From Clostridiaceae bacterium (GTDB taxonomy: Bacteria > Bacillota > Clostridia > Oscillospirales > Acutalibacteraceae), in contig JAEEHZ010000061.1 in assembly GCA_016281115.1 (NCBI GenBank), forward strand, positions 1-5,055: a DNA stretch of 5,055 bases, written 5' to 3'. Of the stretch, positions 1 through 4,994 are shown piece by piece. Below the pieces are notes generated by a model, which was not told the origin of the DNA, did not search any database, and saw nothing but the letters and a program-made list of their open reading frames with translations. A program made the position numbers and the translations under genes. The stretch's first letter is position 1; each line of letters begins with the position of its first letter.

Positions 1-847
1 ATCCCCATTCATAAGTCATCAACAGCACGCTGTCTGTGTTGGCCCCAAGCTGTGCGTAATCTATCCCCTCATACAAAAGGCCGGGCTGGTCCGAGGACGT
101 TTTCGGCGCAAGTGCAACAGATACCTTAAATCCGTATTCGGACGCGGCATCCCGCAGCTTTCCTGCAAAATCGGAGTAAGCCTGCCTGTTGTCTCTCATT
201 ATGTATTCAAAATCAAGATTTACCCCCGAATATCCCTTTTGCTGCATGGTAATTATCAAATTATTTATTATATTCTCTACTGCGGCAGGGTTATTTACAA
301 GCTCGTTTATAAGCCCGTTATCAAACGCCTCCTCACCGCTTCTTGGCGTCAGTACAAGTATAGGCGCCACTCCGTAAGCCTTTGCCAGAGAGAGCAAATA
401 TTCATCTTCGGTAGGTATAAGTTCGCCGTCGGGCGTAAAGCCGTAAGAGAAAATTGAAAGCTCGGTAAGATAAGGAATTGTCTGAAGCAGTGTGCTGCGG
501 TTTATAAACGGATACGCGTAACCGTTTACTCTGAAATTATTATCTTGCTGTCCCACAAATTTTATCGCAAGCGTATCTCCCGGGTATATTTGCTGTTGCA
601 GAATAAGCGACGGATTATTCTTTACTATGTCATTAAGCGGTACTCCGTACTCTCTTGCTATGCTTATTAAAGTTTCGCCCTGTTTTACAATATGTACGGT
701 TTCGGGTATAAGTACCAAAAGCGCCTGCCCCACCACAAGCCGTGCGTCGGGCGGCACCTGATTATCATAGATAAGCCTTTGCACCGACACGCCGTACCTT
801 GCCGCTATGGAAAACAATGTATCTCCCTGCTTAACAATATGTATCAT
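1..847 (-). CDS. yaaH: LysM-LysM-GH18 spore cortex-lytic type glycosidase (SleL/YaaH-like), 3' end missing
   Basis: The first 282 codons are present and the frame is still open at the left edge. Residues 2-46 and 51-97 are two LysM repeats (HIVKQGDTLFSIAARYGV and VHIVKQGETLISIAREYGV), which bind peptidoglycan glycan. A glycoside hydrolase family 18 barrel follows from about residue 106. Its catalytic strand reads GVNLDFEY, with D212 and the presumed acid E214; the first Asp of the classic DxxDxDxE signature is absent, so it is a reduced NxDxE form. The stretches VSVALAPKTSS (242-252) and VLLMTYEWG (274-282) are typical of the SleL/YaaH group, N-acetylglucosaminidases that act on spore cortex fragments during germination. 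That family is about 425-430 aa, so roughly 145 residues lie outside the window. There is no signal peptide, which fits spore-coat enzymes with N-terminal LysM. The ATG at 847 has GGGAG eight bases upstream (856-860). The spore role is family knowledge. Confidence 0.93.
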   Translation of the reverse strand, partial: MIHIVKQGDTLFSIAARYGVSVQRLIYDNQVPPDARLVVGQALLVLIPETVHIVKQGETLISIAREYGVPLNDIVKNNPSLILQQQIYPGDTLAIKFVGQQDNNFRVNGYAYPFINRSTLLQTIPYLTELSIFSYGFTPDGELIPTEDEYLLSLAKAYGVAPILVLTPRSGEEAFDNGLINELVNNPAAVENIINNLIITMQQKGYSGVNLDFEYIMRDNRQAYSDFAGKLRDAASEYGFKVSVALAPKTSSDQPGLLYEGIDYAQLGANTDSVLLMTYEWG

Positions 848-853
848 ATAAAG

Positions 854-896
854 CACTCCCAAAACAAATTAATAATTAATATGCGTTTTGGGAGTG
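854..896 (-). promoter_or_regulatory. Nested inverted repeat covering the SleL-like gene's ribosome binding site
   Basis: CACTCCCAAAAC at 854-865 and GTTTTGGGAGTG at 885-896 are a perfect 12-bp inverted repeat with a 19-nt gap. Inside the gap, ATTAA (868-872) and TTAAT (876-880) form a second inverted repeat on almost the same centre. In a minus-strand transcript this folds into a long hairpin whose 3' arm holds the GGGAG Shine-Dalgarno (856-860) of the gene starting at 847, so it could hide that site. In DNA it could equally be an operator just downstream of a TATAAT box. A start from that box would fall inside the 5' arm, so the full RNA hairpin would form only on transcripts begun further upstream. 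The repeat is directly visible; its role is inferred. Confidence 0.6.
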
Positions 897-897
897 T

Positions 898-926
898 ATT
901 ATACTTTTCCTATACGGTTTTTTCTA
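898..926 (-). promoter_or_regulatory. Candidate sigma-A promoter for the SleL-like gene
   Basis: On the minus strand a perfect TATAAT (898-903) is preceded, after a 17-bp spacer, by TAGAAA (921-926), which matches 4 of 6 bases of TTGACA. The expected start would be near 889-892, giving a leader of about 45 nt. An alternative, weaker reading overlaps it: GTATAAT (898-904) as a sporulation-type -35 and CATATTAA (about 877-884) as the -10, 14 bp apart. That partly fits a sigma-E promoter, and B. subtilis yaaH is sigma-E controlled. I cannot decide between them from sequence alone. Confidence 0.4.
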
Positions 927-1047
927 CTAACACATATTCAACTCCGCTCTGATAAAGAAAATATGCTGTAAGAATAACAGCAATCCCTCCGCCTATGATA
1001 AATACATCGGTACAGATGTCATTTTTCAACTGCGGAAATTCAGGCAT
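910..1047 (-). pseudogene. N-terminal relic of an FAD-dependent (DAO-family) oxidoreductase
   Basis: The 45-codon frame has the N-terminal layout of FAD-dependent oxidoreductases of the DAO/glycine oxidase type. It has a short leader (MPEFPQLKNDICTD), strand beta-1 with a Gly-rich turn (VFIIGGGIAVIL, residues 15-26), a helix, and beta-2 ending in the acidic residue that binds the adenosine ribose (YVLVEK, E42). Full-length members run to several hundred residues; this one meets TAG at 910-912 about where the next conserved segment should begin, and none of the rest is visible downstream. The last Gly of GxGxxG is Val24 (codon GTT, one change from GGT), which should harm FAD binding. An AGGA (1058-1061) ten bases upstream of the ATG suggests that the original start survives. 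I read it as a deletion remnant; a functional 45-aa peptide is possible but unlikely. Confidence 0.75.
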
Positions 1048-1169
1048 TTTAATCGCATCCTGACAAATTGATTTAAATTTAATCGCTCGTCATTTAAATT
1101 CTTTATCAAAAACAGAGTATTATGAAAAAATTTTTCCGTATTTGTTATACAGAATAACTTTCGTTTTTG
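1048..1169. other. AT-rich intergenic spacer with short repeats, no gene seen
   Basis: This 122-bp spacer lies between the small-protein gene and the oxidoreductase relic; the block 1081-1140 has 15 G/C in 60 by hand count. It holds TTTAATCGC as a direct repeat at 1048-1056 and 1078-1086, ATTTAAATT as a direct repeat at 1071-1079 and 1092-1100, a short inverted repeat GTTAT-N5-ATAAC at 1144-1158, and 7-base outer arms CAAAAAC (1107-1113) and GTTTTTG (1163-1169). None forms a GC-rich stem with a T-run, so I do not call a terminator. It presumably once carried the promoter of the relic gene. Confidence 0.5.
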
Positions 1170-1445
1170 TTACAAAGAATTAAGCTCGGCTTCGGGCAAA
1201 TCATTTTCAAGATTGTCTCTCGCAATATCGGTATCTATCTCCTTATAAGCATTGGAAATCGGCTTTTCATGCTTATACGGTTTGGTATGATAAACTTTTT
1301 GCGAGGCTGCTGCCGTTCCCGCAATTATAGAATTGACAGCTGTTTTGCCGTGCTTAGCCTTGCCTTGGATTTCAGGTACGGCTGGTTGTTTGTTTTGTGG
1401 TTTTTTGTGCGTTCTCTCAGGACGCTTCATTCCTTGTTTAGCCAT
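1170..1445 (-). CDS. Small Lys-rich hypothetical protein (91 aa)
   Basis: I do not assign a function. The frame opens further upstream, but I start it at the ATG at 1445 (MAKQGMKRPERTH) because the duplicated Shine-Dalgarno-like run AGGTGAGGTGA at 1451-1461 ends five bases before it. An upstream start would translate through that site. The protein is soluble-looking, with no membrane segment, no Cys and no signal peptide. Residues 1-66 are rich in Lys, His, Gln and Pro and look largely disordered (PQNKQPAVPEIQGKAKHGK), apart from a small hydrophobic Ala-rich patch near 48-58. The last 24 residues are strongly acidic (EIDTDIARDNLENDLPEAEL), so charge is split along the chain. It sits alone, divergent from nothing, 122 bp upstream of the oxidoreductase relic. 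A possible forespore-type promoter lies just ahead of it. A nucleic-acid-binding or spore-associated small protein would fit, but that is a guess. The antisense strand is also open, which lowers certainty slightly. Confidence 0.72.
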   Translation of the reverse strand: MAKQGMKRPERTHKKPQNKQPAVPEIQGKAKHGKTAVNSIIAGTAAASQKVYHTKPYKHEKPISNAYKEIDTDIARDNLENDLPEAELNSL

Positions 1446-1450
1446 ATATT

Positions 1451-1461
1451 TCACCTCACCT
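1451..1461 (-). promoter_or_regulatory. Double Shine-Dalgarno fixing the start of the 91-aa gene
   Basis: On the minus strand AGGTGAGGTGA contains two overlapping SD-like cores, the nearer one five to seven bases before ATG 1445. It argues for the internal Met over the more upstream in-frame Met at 1481. Confidence 0.7.
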
Positions 1462-1462
1462 T

Positions 1463-1492
1463 TAGTGTGAGAAAAATACAAAATTTTATTCA
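1463..1492 (-). promoter_or_regulatory. Possible sigma-G (forespore) promoter for the 91-aa gene
   Basis: The minus strand reads TGAATA (1487-1492), a 17-bp spacer, then CACACTA (1463-1469). The -35 matches the B. subtilis sigma-G/sigma-F type consensus exactly, and the -10 differs from CATACTA at one base. The predicted start, near 1456, would leave a very short leader that cuts into the ribosome binding site, which is a weakness. The consensus is from B. subtilis and is assumed to hold here. Confidence 0.3.
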
Positions 1493-1510
1493 GCGCATAA
1501 AGTACAACAA
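1483..1510 (-). promoter_or_regulatory. Alternative sigma-A-like promoter for the 91-aa gene
   Basis: TTGTTG (1505-1510), a 16-bp spacer and TAAAAT (1483-1488) on the minus strand match the vegetative consensus at 3 of 6 and 5 of 6 bases. A start near 1476 would give a leader of about 30 nt that keeps the whole ribosome binding site, a more comfortable geometry than the sigma-G-like candidate it overlaps. In AT-rich DNA such matches arise by chance. Confidence 0.25.
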
Positions 1511-1689
1511 AAGATTCTTACTCATACGCTTTAGGCAAAACGTTTGTAAAACACCTCGCCCGGTAAAGGCTATAACTGCATACCAAACTTCTGTTACGGA
1601 CTATAACATCGGTATCATCTATGTAAATAAAAGTCTTATCCAACTTTTTGAAGGAATTTCCATATATATTGCATACTCCTTTTTTCAGA

Positions 1690-3156
1690 TCAATTACTGT
1701 GCGACACAGCGGCGCACAATGTAAGTTTTGAGCCTTCGATGGCGCATTTTTTAAAATAGCAAAATGTCTCGTCCTCACATAGCGGTGTAAAGCCGTTTGC
1801 CGTTATCATTCGATAGGACGGTGTGTTTTCACGGTAACATCGCGCCCATATCTTCACATTCAAAGTGCGTGCGGCAAAGTCGGCTGCAGTGCCGAACGCG
1901 TCTTTACCGTATCCGTTACCTTGATATTCCGGAAGTACGCGACAGCCAAGCTCGGCGCTGCCGTCTGACGTAAAGTTCCAAATAATCACTTCGCCTATCA
2001 TTTCGCCGTCATCTGAGAGCCGTACAGCTAAATTCACAGAATTACCTGCCCGCATATCGTACATTACGGAATCATAAAAGGTATTTTCATTCACGGGTTC
2101 GGTAATACTCATATCCTCACGGTAGTCATATCCCCAGTATTTATTGTTCTCTATGTCGGTATTCAGCGTAAGATATGCCTGCCTATCACTTTCCCGGATT
2201 TCCGTCAGTACAACACCGCCGTGAGAAAACGATACTTTCGACTTCATTTTTGAGGCGGGAGAACCTATATGGACAAGGTGTTTGTTTGCCATTGCAATCG
2301 GATGATATTGCATTTTAGAGGTGCGAAGACCCGGGTCTCCGGAATCATCCTCCCGGGTTATAAATGCAAGCGGATGCCCTAAGTGATTTGAGATCAAGCG
2401 TACAAAGCCGGAATACATAGTCGGATAGATACCTTCGTACCTTGTCAGCGCCTTTTCCACATGAATCAAGAGCATATCTCCCACAATCTCTCCGATACTG
2501 AACGCCGCAAGTTTTTCCTCAACAAACAGCCCTGCCGCATAAAGCCCCAGTGAATCACAGATGTCAAACAGCTTACTTGCTTGCTCGATTTCCATGCGTT
2601 CCAATGCTTGCCCATCTCGGTGTTCCGCCATATATTCATTGAGCATGGTTTTAACCTTCGACTGATCATCAGCCTTCAGAAATCGAATTACCGGCTCCCC
2701 GTAAAGCTTTTTAAATTTGTTGATATGATTTCTCTGACCGTTGTACTTCTTTCCCCTGAAAGTCATCGCTTCCTCAAAGGAATAGATATAATCACTCCAG
2801 CGTCTGTCATACGCCCACATGGCAGGCTGCAACCGCTTGTCTTCACGGATTTTGTCAAGCGTGTTATCATCCGCAGCAAAAAAGCGCAGTGGCAGGTGAT
2901 TCTTGTACGCATATTCCGTCAGTTCATCTATCATACCACTCGGATCGGCTCCGATCGGGTAACTGAACACCGGCTGCTCGCCGATGCTTCGGCGGACGAC
3001 AAAGGTGTCGTTCCAAACACAAAGCTGCATGTCTGCGCCTTTGTGCCACATGAACAGATACCCGGCGGACAGATCACTGCAAAGCGATGGATTACTCTTG
3101 ATATATGGTAGCGCTTTTTGAAGCGCAGAAACAGAAAACGGTTCAAATATTAACAT
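1690..3156 (-). CDS. DUF2156 domain fused to GNAT N-acetyltransferase (488 aa)
   Basis: Two acyltransferase-fold modules are joined in one chain. Residues 1 to about 300 match the DUF2156 type, related to the C-terminal domain of phosphatidylglycerol lysyltransferases. Marks are LFMWHKGADMQLCVWND (34-50), FRGKKYNGQRNHINKFKK (133-150), EKALTRYEGIYPTMYSGF (234-251) and ITREDDSGDPGLRTSK (266-281). After a linker, residues about 315-470 form a GNAT domain of the RimJ/RimL-like Acetyltransf_3 type, with the acetyl-CoA pyrophosphate loop QGNGYG at 412-417 and a final NGF segment near 454-456. The tail (471-488) has no counterpart I know. The product should be cytoplasmic; there is no membrane segment. 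The substrate is unknown: DUF2156 relatives transfer aminoacyl groups from charged tRNA, while GNAT domains acetylate amines. It is the last gene of the operon, 29 bp after the radical SAM gene, with GAGGA about eight bases before ATG 3156. Confidence 0.88.
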   Translation of the reverse strand: MLIFEPFSVSALQKALPYIKSNPSLCSDLSAGYLFMWHKGADMQLCVWNDTFVVRRSIGEQPVFSYPIGADPSGMIDELTEYAYKNHLPLRFFAADDNTLDKIREDKRLQPAMWAYDRRWSDYIYSFEEAMTFRGKKYNGQRNHINKFKKLYGEPVIRFLKADDQSKVKTMLNEYMAEHRDGQALERMEIEQASKLFDICDSLGLYAAGLFVEEKLAAFSIGEIVGDMLLIHVEKALTRYEGIYPTMYSGFVRLISNHLGHPLAFITREDDSGDPGLRTSKMQYHPIAMANKHLVHIGSPASKMKSKVSFSHGGVVLTEIRESDRQAYLTLNTDIENNKYWGYDYREDMSITEPVNENTFYDSVMYDMRAGNSVNLAVRLSDDGEMIGEVIIWNFTSDGSAELGCRVLPEYQGNGYGKDAFGTAADFAARTLNVKIWARCYRENTPSYRMITANGFTPLCEDETFCYFKKCAIEGSKLTLCAAVSHSN

Positions 3157-3185
3157 AAAAATTCCTCAAATCCAACTTGTCAAGC

Positions 3186-4286
3186 CTATTTTTCAGATTC
3201 GGCAAGCAGGCTCTCGACAAGCTCACGTTTTTCATACAGAACACACCCGCCCTCATGGTCTTCGGTCAGAATACCCCCGGCCCGAAGTGCGGTGAAAAGG
3301 GGCGAATGTATCGCCTCACGCAGAGATGTGCTGCGCACATTCACATCGGAATAGGGCGAGAACGGGCAAGGCTCAGCACCGCCGTGAGAATTAATATGAA
3401 AGAAGCCTCTTCCCGCCGCCACACAGCCGCCGGAGCTTTTTTCGTCCCCGGGGAATGATATATACACCATTTCAGGATGTTCACGGCGAAGTCTATCTAT
3501 CTCGCTGCGCAAATACTCCCTTTCTTTGTCGCCGGGTGCCAGCTCCTTGCTGTCATCTGTGACAGGGACGAATTCGACAAAGAACACCGCTTTACAGCCG
3601 CGATTTGAGAGCTTTTGAAGGAAGGTGTCCGACGATACCTCTTGAATGTTTTTCGTTGTCACTGTGACGGATGCGCCGAATATGAGTCCTCTGCGTTGAA
3701 GCTCATCCATGTTGGCTATGAGCTTATCATAAATGCCGTTTCCTCGCCGGGCATCGGTGATCTCCTTTTCACCTTCAATACTCATGATCGGCAGAAGATT
3801 ACGGCTTTTATCGAAAAGCTTAAAATACTTCTCGTCCATAAATGTCCCGTTGGTGAAGATCGGGAAAAGGATATTCGGTTTCTTTGCCGCCGCCTCGATA
3901 ACATCTCGGCGGAGCATCGGCTCGCCGCCGGCAAGCAGTATAAAGCTGATACCGAGATCGTCCGCCTCGTTAAAGATACGAAGCCATTCATCGCTTGTAA
4001 GCTGGCAGACAGGCTCACTGTCAACCGTTGCGTGATTACAGCGTGAATAGCAGCCTGCACAGTGCAGATTGCATTTGCTTGTAATGCTGGCTATCAGAAA
4101 CGGCGGTATGTGTTCCCCGTTTTCCTCCGCCTTTTTTCTCTTTTTTGAAGCCGCACGGATCGCAGCGGCAAATTTGAGCATAAATGCACTCTCTCTCGGA
4201 TTTTTCAGCGTAGCCTTCAGCGCATCGTTAACAATGATTTCCACGCCTTTTGCCATGTATTCCTGAATATCAAACGGTTCGTTCAT
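3186..4286 (-). CDS. Radical SAM protein with C-terminal twitch/SPASM-like Cys motif (366 aa)
   Basis: C72-x3-C76-x2-C79 (CNLHCAGC) is the canonical radical SAM motif that binds the [4Fe-4S] cluster and S-adenosylmethionine, and GGEP at 120-123 is the SAM amino-group motif. About 60 residues precede it, including a Lys-rich helix (AASKKRKKAEENGEH). The barrel continues through PIFTNGT (142-148) and the SIEG strand (169-172). At the C-terminus C288-x13-G302-x4-C307, then C348, is the opening of a SPASM/twitch auxiliary-cluster motif. The CX2CX5CX3C block of full SPASM domains is missing, so at most one extra cluster is likely. Extra Cys at 83 and 94 lie close to the main cluster. Such enzymes often act on peptides or make cofactors, but the substrate is unknown and no precursor peptide is visible nearby. 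It lies 22 bp after the DUF1858 gene and has AAGGAG eight bases before ATG 4286. Confidence 0.93.
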   Translation of the reverse strand: MNEPFDIQEYMAKGVEIIVNDALKATLKNPRESAFMLKFAAAIRAASKKRKKAEENGEHIPPFLIASITSKCNLHCAGCYSRCNHATVDSEPVCQLTSDEWLRIFNEADDLGISFILLAGGEPMLRRDVIEAAAKKPNILFPIFTNGTFMDEKYFKLFDKSRNLLPIMSIEGEKEITDARRGNGIYDKLIANMDELQRRGLIFGASVTVTTKNIQEVSSDTFLQKLSNRGCKAVFFVEFVPVTDDSKELAPGDKEREYLRSEIDRLRREHPEMVYISFPGDEKSSGGCVAAGRGFFHINSHGGAEPCPFSPYSDVNVRSTSLREAIHSPLFTALRAGGILTEDHEGGCVLYEKRELVESLLAESEK

Positions 4287-4308
4287 CGTGCGGTCTCCTT
4301 ATCAAAAC

Positions 4309-4515
4309 TCAGTCGTCAACTTTGTTTGCCAAAAATTTATTCAGTCTGTCTACCAATTCATCTACATCGCTTCCGTGCGCGGCACAGCCCATTTCCAGAC
4401 TTTCCATCCGGCTAAACGGACAGCCCATGCAGTGCATACCGTATTCCATCATAATCGGAGCAGTATCGCGATCGATCGAAAGTACATCTTCAATGCTCAT
4501 TTCTTTTGTGATCAT
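4309..4515 (-). CDS. DUF1858 (hybrid-cluster-protein-associated redox disulfide) protein, 68 aa
   Basis: The sequence MITKEMSIEDVLSIDRDTAP followed by MMEYGMHCMGCPFS is the signature of DUF1858, also described as the hybrid cluster protein-associated redox disulfide domain. The CxxC pair is C29/C32 and a third Cys, C44, follows in EMGCAAHG; a short helix (DVDELVDRLNKFL) ends the protein. These small cytoplasmic domains are presumed to act through their CxxC, as a disulfide or metal site, and are found in anaerobes; their exact role is not established. An in-frame ATG at 4533 exists and overlaps the previous stop. I start at 4515 because AAGGAGG (4524-4530) sits eight bases ahead and because family members usually begin near MITK. 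Placed directly before the radical SAM gene, it may supply electrons, a disulfide or cluster support to that enzyme (inference). Confidence 0.9.
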   Translation of the reverse strand: MITKEMSIEDVLSIDRDTAPIMMEYGMHCMGCPFSRMESLEMGCAAHGSDVDELVDRLNKFLANKVDD

Positions 4516-4523
4516 TTTTTGTT

Positions 4524-4530
4524 CCTCCTT
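4524..4530 (-). promoter_or_regulatory. Consensus Shine-Dalgarno deciding the DUF1858 start
   Basis: AAGGAGG on the minus strand lies eight bases before ATG 4515. Taking the earlier ATG at 4533 would make this site part of the coding sequence (codons for Lys-Glu-Glu), though that ATG does overlap the preceding TGA by 4 nt and has a weaker AGGGA upstream. Confidence 0.75.
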
Positions 4531-4994
4531 CATATCTGTTCCCTGCCCATTTGGCTGAGCGCTTTGTCTAAAAGTTGTTTAAGCTGAAGCAGTTCTTCAT
4601 CCGGCAGATTGATACAGCCACGCATCGTGTCCGGCACTTCTACCGCCTTGTCTTTCAGTGCATTGCCCGTCTCAGTCAATGATAAAATGAGTTTTCGCTC
4701 ATTGTTATCAGGACGGACACGGTTAATATATCCCTGCTTCTCAAGCCGTTTCAAAAGTGGGGCAAGTGTGCCTGAATCAAGATGTACTTTTTTTCCAAGT
4801 TCACCCTCCGTCATGCTGCCATGCTCCCAGAGGACCATCATAACAACATATTGTGTATATGTCAGGTTGAGCTTCTCCAGCGGCTTTCGGTATTGCCTCA
4901 CTATCTCTTTTGCGCACGCATACAGAGGAAAGCAAAGCTGATTATTTAGCCGGATACCATCATATTTACTCATGTTCTGCGCTTTCTCCATCAT
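4530..4994 (-). CDS. ohrR: OhrR-type MarR-family redox-sensing repressor (154 aa)
   Basis: The N-terminus NNQLCFPLYACAKEI and the helix-turn-helix with wing (LGKKVHLDSGTLAPLLKRLE, 66-85; RVRPDNNERKLILSLTE, 92-108) match OhrR, a MarR-family dimer that leaves DNA when organic peroxides oxidise its N-terminal Cys. C21 with Y35 and Y46 corresponds to the B. subtilis trio C15, Y29 and Y40. C127 (MRGCINL) lies where two-Cys OhrR proteins such as the Xanthomonas one have their resolving Cys, so an intersubunit disulfide switch is likely. The first ATG at 4994 overlaps the upstream TGA (ATGA) and has AAGGAA about seven bases ahead, so I choose it. Met8 (4973) would fit the usual family length better but has only a weak site. 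No ohr peroxidase gene is in view. The operator would be upstream of the operon, outside the window. Confidence 0.9.
   Translation of the reverse strand: MMEKAQNMSKYDGIRLNNQLCFPLYACAKEIVRQYRKPLEKLNLTYTQYVVMMVLWEHGSMTEGELGKKVHLDSGTLAPLLKRLEKQGYINRVRPDNNERKLILSLTETGNALKDKAVEVPDTMRGCINLPDEELLQLKQLLDKALSQMGREQI

Larger units (their letters stand above)
1446..1689. other. 244-bp AT-rich region without an identified gene
   Basis: Between the end of the five-gene operon and the 91-aa gene there is no gene I recognise. Hand counts give 23 G/C in 1501-1560 and 16 in 1621-1680. The minus strand stays open from inside the acetyltransferase gene to a TAA at 1518-1520; the part beyond 1689 reads in places like protein (FKKLDKTFIYIDDTDVIVR) but has no convincing start or family match. 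The start-proximal end (1463-1510) carries the candidate promoters listed separately. No GC-rich hairpin with a U-tract follows the operon stop at 1690. Confidence 0.5.

Noticed and set aside
854..904. The dyad as an intrinsic terminator on either strand
   Set aside because: No U-tract follows the stem on the minus strand, and on the plus strand the run after it is interrupted (TATTATAC) with no plus-strand gene to end.
1107..1169. Terminator after the 91-aa gene formed by CAAAAAC/GTTTTTG arms
   Set aside because: The arms are AT-rich, 49 bases apart, and not followed by a clean T-run; too weak to call.
1518..1689. tRNA or structured RNA in the gene-free stretch
   Set aside because: I looked for cloverleaf arms and conserved TPsiC-like bases and found none; no long GC-rich helices either.
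1167..1724. 185-codon plus-strand open frame opposite the 91-aa gene and the intergenic region
   Set aside because: It starts with TTG without a ribosome binding site, has an odd Phe/Arg/Trp-rich composition, and runs antisense to a frame with a strong Shine-Dalgarno and into the real acetyltransferase gene.
2581..3111. 176-codon plus-strand open frame
   Set aside because: It is fully antisense to the DUF2156 half of the fusion protein, whose minus-strand reading shows clear family motifs; no start signal.
3615..4046. 143-codon plus-strand open frame, with similar ones at 3733-4035 and 3782-4060
   Set aside because: All lie inside the radical SAM gene in other frames and show no protein family features.
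4287..4308. A hidden precursor peptide gene for the radical SAM enzyme
   Set aside because: The gaps on both sides of the radical SAM gene (22 and 29 bases) are too short; the only small gene nearby is the DUF1858 protein, which is a redox domain rather than a leader-core peptide.
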